Notes: generated by a model not told the origin, from the sequence alone. A stretch of DNA of 64,000 nucleotides from Limonium bicolor (GCA_023374045.1 CM041781.1:147366982-147430981); one strand, 5' to 3'; positions 47,880 to 59,536 are shown, counted from the first letter of the stretch. Numbers and translations are program-made.

Positions 47880-50059
47880 ACCCTTTCAATTTGCAGATCA
47901 GTAAAAACCAATTTAGCATACTATAGTTCTTTTGACATAGTAGTTCTTTTTATCATTTAAACAATCAATATCTCAAATTTAACAAACCATCCATATTTTA
48001 ACTGGTGGGTATATTTATGAACCAAATGGTAAATAAAACAGAGTCAACGTTTCATCGACACCAATTCACAGCAGAGAAAAAAAGAACACAAGGAAACGAG
48101 AAAGTAAAAGCGCTGTTAAATATAAAACAAAAAAATTGTGTGAATCTAGAACTGTATTTGTAGTACAGTACTAATCACTCTGAAGTCTGGAAACAGTACG
48201 AGATTTGGTTTATTGCACATGTTCACTGTTATAATGGACAGATTGTTTTATACTCAAGTCTGGCTTTGGATTTCTTTACTCTAAAACAGCAAGGTACTGC
48301 TGCCTATTTGCTTATCGATTGCTTCACAAGGTGTGACAGAATTACAAAACTTCTATTGTTATAATGGCTGGAGTGAAGGAAATGGGTTTCAGTATGTTAC
48401 GGGTCCTAAAATGAATCGTTTTCAGTATTTGTCAATCTGGTTTGTGAAATACAGCAGTTTCAGAGATTTATTGTTAAGCTGCTAGATGCAGAGGTGCACT
48501 CAAACCAGAAGATAATACAAAAGGTTTTCAGTAACATCCATTGGATTAGAACATGGATTATGTTTCTGCTTAATTGCTATAATTTGCTTCAGCAGAGTGC
48601 ATCAGCTAGATTCTGAAACAACATTGATTATTTCTTATAATGTTTACTAGTGCTTCAATAAGATGCGGAGACAGCAGCTATTTTTTTCCCAAACAGAGGG
48701 ACAATACTGCTTATCATTATCATTTGTTTCACCACAGTAGAAACAGCAGATTGTATATACATATTGTTTTGATTTAGATGCAACAGAGGTTACGACACTG
48801 CTTGAGATATGGTGTGCAGATGGAATAAACAAACAATTCTCTAGTTAATGCAACATTAATGCGACAGAATGGAAAAAACAAAGAACTCTCTGGTTAATGC
48901 GACAGATATGGTGTGCAGATGGAATAAACAAAGAATTCTCTGGTGTGCAGATGGAATAAACAAAGAATTCTCTATCGTTTGCTTCATTAATGCGACAGAT
49001 CAATAAACAAAGAATTCTCTGGTTATGATGGGTAGATTAATTATATTCCAGTTGGCCTTTGTATTATGAAAACAACCAGCTGTGAAAACTCTTTGGCTGC
49101 AAATCTACGAATGGTGGGGTGTAGCGCCGGTACAGATGGAAAATATCCAAAACAGTCTTGAGATATGGTGTGAAAGTACACCCAACAGACAAGCAGGCCG
49201 GATGTGGCGAGTTATTTTTTTTTTAACATAATTGTTCCACAAGTTATGACAGTAGATATAGCTACTTTTTAGAATGCTTATCATCTGTTTCATAAGGTGC
49301 AACAACAGAAATAAAATGCTTCTATTGTTGTGATAGCCAGAGGAATAAGGTGTATTACCGATCCTGGAATGAAGTACTTTCAGCCCAGTCAGCAATCTGG
49401 TTTGCAAGATGCAGCAGTTCCAATAATTTATCGCTGTAGAAGTGTAGACACGAGCAGGGAATGAATGAATGCAAAGCTTGTATGCTTCAGCTGGTGTTCG
49501 AGGTGCAGATCTAGTACAGCAACTCCAGGGCTTTGAAATTAATAGCAAAAAGACACAAATTAATATGAAAAAATTAATATAAAAAAATTAAAGAAAAATA
49601 CATTCAAAGAACGTGGAGATGTTGGTCGGAGAACCCACGTACACAATTTAGGTCAACCAATCTTAGAAGATTCAGCGAGCAGGGAATGAATGAATGCAAA
49701 CCCACGTAAAAAATTAAGCGAGTGCTCCAGCGGCAACGAAAGAACGACAAATAGCTTAGAAGTTAGAAGATTCACAACCAAACCATCCCAAAGAAATCGC
49801 AAGCACTTGAACCATATACAGCAGCCCGATGAAGAACGAAGCTCACCAGTAGAACTATTTTTTTTTAGAGCACGAAAATAAAATTGTGGACGAAAGCGGG
49901 AGGGAGACTGATATACGCGCCAGAATGGTTTTTTTTAGGTTAAGTGAAAATTCAGGTGTGTAGGACTTTTATGAATCAAACACAGTGTTTTGATGTTCAA
50001 AAAAAGAAAGAAAAGAATAAAACGCAGCGTGGAATATCTGCAGTTTTAATATAAGTAAA
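47880..50059. other. Non-coding 5' part of CACTA-2
   Basis: This is the stretch upstream of tnp2. I see no protein domain; the 147-codon ORF 49105-49548 (minus) has no motif. It contains a minisatellite at about 48790-49025 and a direct repeat of GAGCAGGGAATGAATGAATG at about 49452 and 49675. A promoter and untranslated leader for tnp2 are expected here but cannot be placed. Confidence 0.6.
48790..49025. repeat. Minisatellite in CACTA-2
   Basis: Imperfect units built from GTGTGCAGATGGAATAAACA and AAGAATTCTCTGG, interspersed with TTAATGCGACAG, recur four to five times. Confidence 0.8.
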
Positions 50060-50345
50060 CATCATGATATATAACGGAGAGTGTTGGTAACCGTACTAAA
50101 TTATTTACATAAGACCGGTCGGTTTGAAAACCATCGTATTTAGATTATATAGGATGGTTTATTTGATCAACTGTCCTATTAAATTATAGTACAAATAGGA
50201 CGGTTTACTTTAAACCCGTTCTATATTAAAAATAAGTTTCTTTGATAATTGTTATATAGGACGCTAATTCAACCAACTGTCATATTAAAAGATTTTATAT
50301 GACATTTTATAAATAACCATCCTATAAAGTAGCGTCCTAAATGAC
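50060..50345. repeat. CACTA-2 subterminal repeats, right end
   Basis: Repeats of the type TATAGGACGGTT and AACTGTCCTAT in both orientations, matching the left end. Confidence 0.85.
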
Positions 50346-52164
50346 GTTTTTTCTACTAGTGACTCAAAGGCATCTTTTAAGCCTTTGCCCACGACCTCCG
50401 GGCAGGGTCATACACAAGACCCACCACCGGGCTTACAATTACAAATGGAGCTATACAATTAGCTCCCCAAATTCTCAAATGTCCAGTTATCTATCAGACT
50501 ACTAAAATTCCAAAAACTCCTCTCTTGGAGTCATTTCACAATCTCATAGATTAGCCTAGAAGTATCTCTTTCGATATCCTCCATTAGCTTAGGGAATTGT
50601 AACACCCCAACTCAATCCAAATGTGGTCTCGCAACTTAACAACATATATATATATATATATACGTATCACAGCAGAATTCTTTACACTCCAGGACCTCGC
50701 CACGGTCTATACCGAACATTAGTACATAACAACCTTAACCAAATACATTTCCTTCTTACAATCCCCTCACAACCTATACATCTTACTCACTCAATTGCCA
50801 TACGAGTGTACATACACAACTCGTAGGCCACAATTAAACCGCAGCACTTGTACCCCTTCTTACTCTCGCGACGGCCGCCTCCTGATGTTCACCTGTGTAG
50901 TAAAAACAGCCCCTAAAGGGGGTCAGCACGAATGCTGGTACAATCCTCTCATGGCCCCCAAGCTAACGTGGCTACGACGACTAATTGTCGATAGCATGGA
51001 GGTTGATTAGATGCACAACATAATAGAAAGTGCAGTAAAAAACAAACCAAATACGAACAATCAAGTTCACACACAACGAACGACTTAAATGCGTTCCCTT
51101 AGTTAGAGAGTTGATTATTGAACTCTTTAAGTTATATTTCCTCTTAATCTTAGTCCATCCATATCTCACCTCAACCTTAGACTTATCTTAATCTTAAAAC
51201 AACCATCCTTTAAAAAGGAATGGATGTAGCTTATCTTAGTCTTAATATTACAAACCATCCTTTAAAAAGGAATGGTTGCAACTTATCTTAACCTTACCTT
51301 AATCTTAACCTCAACTAATCTAAGTATAGAAACCGTTCCTGGAAGGGAATGGTTGTAGCTTAATTCAAACCTGGGATTTAGGTGATCCCACCGCACCATC
51401 TTAATGCCACCTACCCTAGACGGGAGTCCAGCGTAGCTGAGCCGGCAACCGGCCCTAGGCTACAAGTCCGGAGACAAGTCCTTAAGCGGAGGGCGGATCT
51501 GATTCAGATACCGTCCCCCTTTCCTTAGCATGCATGACCGGAGTTCGGTCCCGGGTTTCCTCACTCAAGTTCCAGTTAGTAGAAATCTTAATCACCATGT
51601 GCTAGCTAATCCTTAACGGGCATTAACCAACAACCACCAAAACTTAACTCTTATTCTTAACTCAGTAGGTACTAAACTTGGTTAGTGACAATCTCAAGTC
51701 TCGCGGGTTAGTGTAAAGAAAACACATACACAACGAGACAAATATAACCGGTTGCATGCTTTATCTTGTCTTAGCCATAGCAAGTAAACAGATAGCACAC
51801 AAGCCGAGGGACACATCGTTAGCAAGCAGGTCACAAGAAAGGTTGTACCGTTCACCGTTGGTCGTTCGGTTGCTTACTCTCTTCCGGAGTCCGAATACTC
51901 AAGCCCTAAAACATTCATTCAGTTTAAGGTTGTTAATCACTTAACTTAATTAAACTTATTTAACTTACTTAACCCATAACGATCCCCACCTAGCACCACT
52001 TAAGTTTACAACTTAATTTTACAACTTAACCTTAAACTTTTAAGTTTATACTTACCTTAATCTCCTAGGTCTTTATACCTCTATTCATCATTGCCCTCTT
52101 AATGGGGTACCATTATCACCATTAAACTTTCTTAGGGTTTCTTTCTCTCTTTTTTTTTCATTTT

Positions 52165-52520
52165 TAGGGTCGACCGACCTTATCGACCGACCTTACCCAA
52201 GGTCGGTCCATTCCAGAACTTATTACCGTTTGAAAATTTTACCCCGACCGACCTTGCAAGTCCGGTCCCCAAGGTCGGTCCATTCCCGAGAGTTTTCCCC
52301 GTTGAAAATTTAAGCCCGACCGACCTTGCCAAGGTCGGTCCCAAGTTCGGTCGATTTCAGAGACTCAATTCGTACACAAAATACAATCCTGACCGAACTT
52401 GCAAGTCCGGTCCCCAAGTTCGGTCGATTCCAGAAACTCTTTCCGGTAGTGTAAACTGAGCTCGACCGACCTTGCAGGTCCAGTCCCTAAGGTCGGTCGG
52501 CTCCAGAACCTTGTTTCGAA
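52165..52520. repeat. Hairpin-rich tandem array in LTR A
   Basis: About five degenerate units of 60-75 bp, each with arms GACCGACCTT and AAGGTCGGTC (or variants such as CAAGTTCGGTCGA) around a 15 nt spacer. The array sits at the same LTR position as the differently sequenced array in LTR B at 54427-54690. Confidence 0.8.
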
Positions 52521-54426
52521 ATTCCCATTTGACTCCAAACTTCTCCACAAGTTCCCCCATGTGTCCTAATACCACTTAGGCACTTAAACTCACCTTAGAA
52601 CTTCCATAAAACTCTCCAAAACAATTTCCAAAGATCTTCTTAAACATTCACTTAATCCTTACAAACACTCCTACACTTATCATATAATTCCTTACATTAC
52701 CAACTTGTAACCTTACCAAAACTTCTACCAACCCAAGTGTTCTCTCCTTAACAGTTGAGCACCTCATAAACATCATTTTCCATCCCCAGTTCACTTACTA
52801 AACTTCCTCAAGTCACCTTGCATATCCATTGTAACACCCCAACTCAATCCAAATGTGGTCTCGCAACTTAACAGCATATATATATACATGTCACAGCGGA
52901 ATTCTTTACACTCTAGGACCTTGCCACGGTCTGACTACAGAATATACCGAACATTAGTACATAACAACCTTAACCAAATACATATTCTTCTTACAATCCT
53001 CTCACATCCTATACATCTTACTAACTCAATTGCCATACGAGTGTACATGCACAACTCGTAGGCCACGCTTAACCAGCAACACTTGTACCCCTTCTTACTC
53101 TCGCGACGGCCGCCTCCTGTTGTTCACCTGTGTAGTAAAAACAGCCCCCAAAGGGGGTCAGCACGAATGCTGGTACGATCCTCTCATGGCCCCCAAGCTA
53201 ACGTGGCTACGACGACTAATTGTCGATAGCATGGAGGTTGATTAGATGCACAACATAATAGTAAGTGCAGTAAACAAAAAACCAAATTGAACAACCAAAG
53301 TTCACACACAACGAACGACTTAAATGTGTTCCCTTAATTAGAGATTTAATTATTTAACTCCTTAAGTTATATTTCCTCTTAATCTTAGTCCATCCTTATC
53401 TTACCTCAATCTTAGTCTTATCTTAATCTTAGAAACAACCATCCTTTAATAAGGTGTGGATGTAGCTTATCTTAGTCTTAATAATACAAACCATCCTTTA
53501 AAGAGGAAAGGTTGCAACTTATGTTAACCTTACCTTAATCTTAATCTTAACTTATTCTCAGTATACAAACCGTTCCTGGAGGGGAATGGTTGTAGCTAAA
53601 TTTCAAACCTAGGATTTAGGTGATCCCACCGCACCATCTTAATGCCACCTACCCTGGACGGGAGTCCAGCGTAGCTGAGCCGGCAACCGGCCCTAGGCTA
53701 CAAGTCCGAAGACAAGTCCTTAAGTGGAAGTCGGATCTGCTATAGGTACCGACCCCCTTTCCTTAGCATGCATGACCGGAGTCAGTCTCGGGTTTCCTCA
53801 CTCAAGTTCCAGTTAGTAGTAGTCTCAAGACCATGTTTGTTGGTTAACCTCTTTTGGTTTATATCAACCCATATTAGGGAGCGTTCCTTAGTCTCACTCA
53901 TTTCCTTATTAAACGTTGGTTAGTAAGTTCTCACGGTATGTTGTGTTAGTTTTCAAACATCACACAACAATACAATAAACATAATATTCCGGTTGCATGC
54001 TTTATCTTGTTTAGTGAGCACACAAAAACAAATAGCACACAAGCCGACGGACACCTCGTTAGCAAGCAGGTCACAAGAAGAACTGTACCGTTCACCGTTG
54101 GTCGTTCGGTTGCTTACTCTCCTCTGGAGTCCAAATTCTCAAACCCTAAAACATTCATTCAATTTTAGGTTGTTAATTACTTTTCCAATAAAGCTAACTT
54201 ACTTAACTCACTTAGTCACTAATGATCCCCATCTAACACCTCTTAAGTTCTTATAAACTTAATCTTAAGTGAATCACTTCTCCTCATAACTTATACTTAT
54301 TCACCCACTTAATTATCATTGTTACCCACCAAACATGTCTTAAACAACCTTATATTATCATTTCTTATCAATCCTCTCCATTGGATATCATTTCCTAACC
54401 TTAAACAAAGTTTTTGGTCAAAAAAG

Positions 54427-54690
54427 CACCGCGTCCGAACTTGTGTCCGAGCTTACCAAGTTCGGATGCAAGTTGAGACTCAAAAGGGTGCAATCAAACG
54501 TGTGTCCGAACATGTGTCCGAGCTTCCCTAGGTTCGGACATGGGTCGAGGAAAAATCAAAGGAAGAATTTCAGGTGTCCGAACATCTAAGTCCGGACGGT
54601 AGTTCGGACTCTACCCGAGACTTAAAAATTCTAATCGCAATAGGGCATGTCCGAGCTTCCAAATTCTGACGGAAGTTCGGACATGCCAGA
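54427..54690. repeat. Hairpin-rich array in LTR B
   Basis: Degenerate units with arms like TCCGAACTT and AAGTTCGGA, repeated about four times, for example near 54433-54470, 54500-54540 and 54575-54610. Confidence 0.75.
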
Positions 54691-55365
54691 ATATTCATCT
54701 TCTACACCCTTAAACATTTATCTCCTTTCTTGCAAAAATGCCCAACTCTTCCACAAGTGTCCCATTATGTCTTAATACCATATAGGCTCTTAAACTCACC
54801 TTAGAACATCCTTTAAAACCTCCTTAACCATTTTCTCAATCCTTACAAGAATTTCTAACACTTGTTACTTTTTTCCTTATATTTCTAACATGTACATTTT
54901 ATCTAAAACTTCAACTAACCAAAGTGTTTCTTTCCTACCCATATAGCTCCTCCTTAACATCATTACATTACATCTTTGCTTTGCTAAACCCTCCAAGGTT
55001 ATCTTGCACTTCCATGCACCAATTCCTCTCCTTTCCTTTGGTTACTCATCACTCTTAAACTCTTAAGCTTGCGTATACATTTCTTTCCATTACCTTAATA
55101 CCTTGACATTTTTTTCATTTACCTTGACCATGTAACACCTCCTTAGACATTTCCACCTTTTATGCATCTTACTCACCATTCTCATGATCATACGTCCTCA
55201 TACGTTTCTAGTCATTTTCCTTGACGACTTACAACCTCCTCCTACAATTTTCACTTCCATTACCCAAGTCCACACATTACCATTTAACTAAACCTTACTA
55301 GTCCACCACTAACATCCTCACACTTACACAAGCTTCTCAAAACTCTCATTGTTATACTCCCTAGT

Positions 55366-57092
55366 TGTTGGAGAAATATGTGACTACTTCTTCAACCTAG
55401 GCAGTGTACCTAATCGTTTTGCGGAATAGTGGAAAGGTGGGTTGTCGTACTCTTGGGGACCTCGCTGTGGATAACTGATAATATATTAAATTGACTGAGA
55501 ATTCTATAAACAGATTTTATCTTTTTTAGGGAGTGAGATTAACAGTTAAATCATAAGGCAATAATAAAAACAATTAATTAAAACAGAAAAGAAATAGAAA
55601 TTATAAATCTTTTTGCGTTTTTAAGAAGCATCCCGGGTTACTTTGCTCACCTATTTTATTTAGTTATATTAATATAACTTTCCCACTTTAACAATAAACT
55701 CAAGAGTCTTAATTAGTTTATTGACCGTTCCTGTCTAAACCCTGATTAATTTAAACAACAAGCGCAATTCCTTGTTCAAGTTATTAATAAATTATCGCAT
55801 TAGTAACAATTCCTATTGGAGATAGATTAACCTATACGGCGAGGAATATCGCTTCTAGTCGTTAACCCATTTGATCCGTGAGAACCTTGTCTCAGCACTG
55901 CATGTTAACAAAGAACTACAAATATCACTTTAATAATTGTACAAGAGAATTAAAGCGCATTAAGGAGAGGAATCAAAATACTGCTTAGATAAATTATACT
56001 GGAAAAGCTTATATACACAATTAATAAATAAGCTCGCTTCTAAACCCGGGAAGCTAGATTATTAATCAACATAATTATAAAACAACATAATAATAAGATA
56101 GACAGACAGAACGAAGAAGAACGACGGTACGCGGATACAGATCAGGATATGGACTGGTTTTGTGCAGATCGTCTTCTTCGTTGGCTGTCTGGGGAAAATA
56201 ACAGCGTAAGTTTAATGAACTTTGGATGGAAGATTGTGGTGAACTGTGGTCTGTCGTGGTTTGAACGGTGGTGTTGGATTTTGAGGAAGGGAGAGTAATT
56301 ATTTTTGAGCAAAGCTCATAGATTTTATAGAAGAAGGAGAAGGAGAGGAAGGAAGGAGAAGGTTGGAGCACGCGTTACCGTGGCCAAGTGAGAGTAGATG
56401 GATTGGGTTTGCAGAAGATTGGGGTTGCGACGCGGGGGACGTCGGCGCTCTGTCGGTAGGGCGGAGGGAGAAGGAAAGAAGGAAAGCGCCGCGAAAAACG
56501 AAGAAGAAAACTGTTTCGCGTTGATTTTAGTCACGTCCGCCTGGTTTGTGCGCGGACGTCTCTGCCTTGTCCGCGAGGCGGACGTCTGTGTGTTGTCCGC
56601 GAGATAAGATGCGGACGTCTCTGTTCCGTCCGCTTCCTTGTCCGCGCGATATCATGCGGACGTCTCTGTCTTGTCCGCGAGGCGGACGCCTGTGTGTTGT
56701 CCGCGAGATAAGATGCGGACGTCTCTGCCATGTCCGCGAGGCGGACGCCTGTGTGTTGTCCGCGCCTTAACCAGGCGGACGTGTATGTTGTGGGCGGTTG
56801 TCTCACACGGTGGTATTATATATATATATATACGAGTGTAGTCTAATCTTCAATTGGCTCCAGATTCTTCGTTATAAGTCCGTTTGACTCGCCGTTTGTT
56901 GCGTTGGAAAGCTCATGAGATTATCTATCCATTAACATGGCTTTTTCCTACATTTAACACATAAAATATATCAGTCCATATCAAGACATAAATCTTAGGA
57001 AAAACATACGATAAGTGAGAAATATTATTCTGAAAGTGCACAAGTATAAGGTAAATTAAACCCTTAAATATCTATGTATTTCTCACTTATCA
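55366..57092 (-). repeat. 3' LTR of element F
   Basis: 1727 bp on the plus strand, from TGTTGGAGAAA to TCTCACTTATCA. It shares with the LTRs of element E a conserved block downstream of a TA run (GATTCTTCGTTATAAGTCCG, then CTCGCCGTTTGTTG near 56889). A GC-rich array lies at 56533-56775 and a 16 nt TA run at 56817-56832. Confidence 0.92.
56533..56775. repeat. GTCCGC hairpin array, 3' LTR of F
   Basis: Tandem units of the type TGTCCGCGAGGCGGACG and TGTCCGCGAGATAAGATGCG, where GTCCGC and GCGGAC arms can pair over a loop of 3-10 nt. The same array is at 60732-60975 in the other LTR. The Cys/Arg-rich ORFs across it on both strands are by-products of the repeats. Confidence 0.85.
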
Positions 57093-57131
57093 AACTCCCC
57101 CACACTTATCTTTTGCTTGTCCTCAAGCAAA
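57093..57131 (-). promoter_or_regulatory. Polypurine tract and hairpin next to the 3' LTR of F
   Basis: In element orientation the hairpin TTTGCTTG-AGGA-CAAGCAAA (57112-57131) is followed 10 nt later by GGGGGAGTT and then the LTR start TGATAAGTGAG. The hairpin sequence is identical to that of element E. Confidence 0.87.
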
Positions 57132-58515
57132 TCTTTCTGACATAATGTTTAAACAAGTTAAACAGACAATAATCAAGTGAGGAGAGCACAGAAGAGGTAA
57201 TTGCCAATCTTTTCAGATTTTTAAAAGGGTACTAACAACATTAATTTTATTAGATATATTTCTCTATTTCTGAGAATAACTCTGAAGTCCTGCAAAAAGA
57301 AAGAGAAGCAGTACCATGAAAATTCTGCTTTTAACCCTGAGCCAATCCACCATTTTCTTTCACAATTCCTTGAACGACAAGGGGCATGAAGTGAAATCTT
57401 ATTCCATTATACCTTTCAATGCCACATACTCTTGATCCTTAATGACGTTTTTTTTTCATTTTAGTACCGAATGCACTGATACTTCAATTTTGAAGTTCAT
57501 TTTTCTTTCACCTCAGACTTTTCTCTCCACCCTTGTAGCGGTTTTGGGTCTACTATCCCAGATACCGAGTACCTTAGGTAGCCGGGTGATAAAGCACCCC
57601 TAAGAACTTAATAACCGAGTGGACGAGGCCTGTTTAGGATCAGAATATGCCTGTCTGGATCAGAGGAGTACCTTGCCTTGTTCTTTTTCCACCATTTCTT
57701 TCCAAATCAAATCCAGGCTCAAAGTCACAACAAAATTCAAATGATAATGTCCTCAGAATTTTTTTGAGTAAGGAGCAGAGTAATAATAATTTTTTTTTTG
57801 TGTACCCTTTAAACCTGTTAATACCAGCATTACTCTCTCTATGACTCCTTCTTTGATTATTAATCACTTAACAAATTTAAACACAGTGTCGAAAAAGAAA
57901 ACTTAAGAGCAAGCTTTTGATTATTATCTCTCCCCCACACTTGAACCAAAGCAATGCCCTCATTGCATAGAAAGAATTAAAATAACAGGGCATGCAAATT
58001 ATCTGGGTAATGATCAAAAAGCATGGTAATAAGAGATATTTAAACTTAAAGAGCAAAGTATGGATAGTGTACTCCCTAGAGTTATGTAGAATATGTAGAG
58101 TAGCTCCCCCACACTTGAGTTCAGCTGTCGGAATGTGCAAGATGTTTCTGTAATAATTATTCTAAACAGCCAGAAGAACTCAAGTTAATTCTCCTCGTTC
58201 TCTCTCCTTTCCCTTTTTTTTATTATAAAACATATATAGGAATAATAAACATAAAACAAAAATAGGGAAATAATATTTAACCACTGGGTTGCCTCCCAGT
58301 AAGCTGCCCGTATTTATAGTCTTTGGCTAGACTCCAGCTTCGTTATCCTGGATCAAAAATAAAAGTAGACAACAGCTTCGCCAGGAAAACGAAGTTAGCA
58401 GTAATTAAAAGCAGACCACCTGGATCAAAACAGAACGTTAACTCGGCAAATAAAATAGGAAAATGTATACTCCACAAAACCTGGTGTTTGAGGAGGTACT
58501 GCCGGCAACGTAGTT
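57132..58515 (-). other. Non-coding 3' region of element F
   Basis: It is homologous to the 3' region of element E. It includes two further G-run modules on the minus strand: 57932-57966, with hairpin arms GCAATG / CATTGC and loop AGGG, and 58106-58185, with stem ACTTGAGTTC / GAACTCAAGT. Short ORFs here (57640-57867, 57877-58140 minus) have no domain. Confidence 0.75.
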
Positions 58516-59157
58516 CTAACAGGAGACCAGGTGGTGATGACTTCTCTTCCTCAAATTGGAGGATGTAAACATCCTCCTCTTGTTGTTGAGGCTTATGGAG
58601 GCAGGGTGAGAGTTTATGAGAGACTGGTGGTAGCGGTGTTCTTTCTCCTCAGATTCGAGGATATAAATTTCCACTTCCGGTTGATGAGGCTCACACAAAA
58701 TATCTTCAAATTTTAATTGCTCCTCTTGTGTTGGGGATGGAGATAGAGGAGATTTGTAACTTTCAGACATTTGCTCCAACTCGGCGTCGGAGAAAAATGT
58801 CATGATAAGTTTCTTTATCTCCTCATCAGAACTTGTAGCTTCAATAATATCTGGCTCGAATCGATCTTCACTCCTTGGAGTCACCACTGGAATTTCTTCT
58901 AGCGGTTCGGTCTGGAGAAATTCGTCTGGCCCTTGTGTAGCTTGCTGTTCATTCTGATTGAAGTAGCAGTATCCCAACTGAGCTTCTTGGTACTGTGTAT
59001 TAGCCTGGTCGACTTCCCACCAATACGTCTCTCGATTTGACTGTTGAGGTGATTGATAATCCTTGACCAACCTTTGATATGAGGACATCTCCTCTTGCAG
59101 GTGAGTCCATTCCAAATTGATCAATAATCTCTTCACCTCATCGTCGCCGCTCTCCAT
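58516..59157 (-). CDS. ORF of unknown function in element F
   Basis: This 213-codon ORF starts MESGDDEVKRLLINLEW, about 360 nt after the primer site, and is the only sizeable ORF of the F interior. It is rich in Glu, Gln and Ser, with acidic stretches (EATSSDEEIKKLI, YILESEEKEHRYH) and a basic C-terminal tail (NNKRRMFTSSNLRKRSHH). It has no gag, zinc knuckle, protease or polymerase motif and no visible membrane segment. Its position corresponds to the start of gag in element E but I see no clear similarity to that protein. It may be a degenerate gag, a captured sequence or a spurious ORF. Confidence 0.4.
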   Translation of the reverse strand: MESGDDEVKRLLINLEWTHLQEEMSSYQRLVKDYQSPQQSNRETYWWEVDQANTQYQEAQLGYCYFNQNEQQATQGPDEFLQTEPLEEIPVVTPRSEDRFEPDIIEATSSDEEIKKLIMTFFSDAELEQMSESYKSPLSPSPTQEEQLKFEDILCEPHQPEVEIYILESEEKEHRYHQSLINSHPASISLNNKRRMFTSSNLRKRSHHHLVSC

Positions 59158-59518
59158 AATCAGTAACTATCCTACAAAAACAAAAAATAAAAATAACAAG
59201 TAGAATAGAACTAAAAATAGAAAATAAACACAAGAACGGAAATTAACTAAATAAAGAAAACAAATATGAAACAAAACAGAGATAAAATAAAACTGCTAAA
59301 AAATATATATATAAAAAAACGGTATGTAAAATTACATAAAACAAAAATAAAAAGAAAATTAAATAGATATAACAGAAAATTTACACAATTAAAATATTAG
59401 CAGAATAATAGAAACAAAATATAATAGAAACAAAAATTAAAGAGAAGCAAAATATATCACAAATTTATAAACAGAAAACTCAGAAAATTTAAAAACTACC
59501 AATTAACCTTGCCAGAGG

Positions 59519-59536
59519 TCCCCGACAACGGCGCCA
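59519..59536 (-). other. Primer-binding site of element F, tRNA-Asp
   Basis: Minus-strand TGGCGCCGTTGTCGGGGA, 6 nt inside the 5' LTR. It differs by one base from the site of element E and from the plant tRNA-Asp 3' end. Bases 59158-59518 are an A-rich untranslated leader without a gene. Confidence 0.87.

Larger units (their letters stand above)
44850..50361 (-). mobile_element. CACTA-2 transposon, complete ends, internally deleted
   Basis: The left end CAATAGTAGA and right end (reverse complement) CACTAGTAGA match at 9 of 10 positions, and the 3 bp target duplication ACT flanks it exactly (44847-44849 and 50362-50364). Subterminal repeats with GACGGTT cores lie at both ends. It encodes a truncated tnp2 transposase and a Ulp1-type protease segment, both on the minus strand. 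At 5.5 kb it is short for a CACTA element with both genes, consistent with an internal deletion. It is inserted in the 5' LTR of element D. Confidence 0.92.
44043..50597 (-). repeat. Element D 5' LTR, pieces flanking CACTA-2
   Basis: LTR sequence is at 44043-44849 and resumes at 50365-50597 after CACTA-2 and its duplicated ACT. The LTR then stops where LTR A begins at 50598, and its remainder lies beyond the window. It starts TGTAACACCCC and has the motif GCAGCGGAATTC at 44106, which recurs near the same end of the other LTRs. ORF 44141-44500 (+) is LTR sequence with no domain. Confidence 0.75.

Noticed and set aside
49105..49548. 147-codon minus-strand ORF in CACTA-2
   Set aside because: No motif, not in the expected place for a CACTA gene, composition like non-coding sequence.
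56398..56841. Cys/Arg-rich ORFs over the GC-rich arrays (also 60575-61082)
   Set aside because: They are open only because the tandem repeats have few stops, and they exist on both strands.
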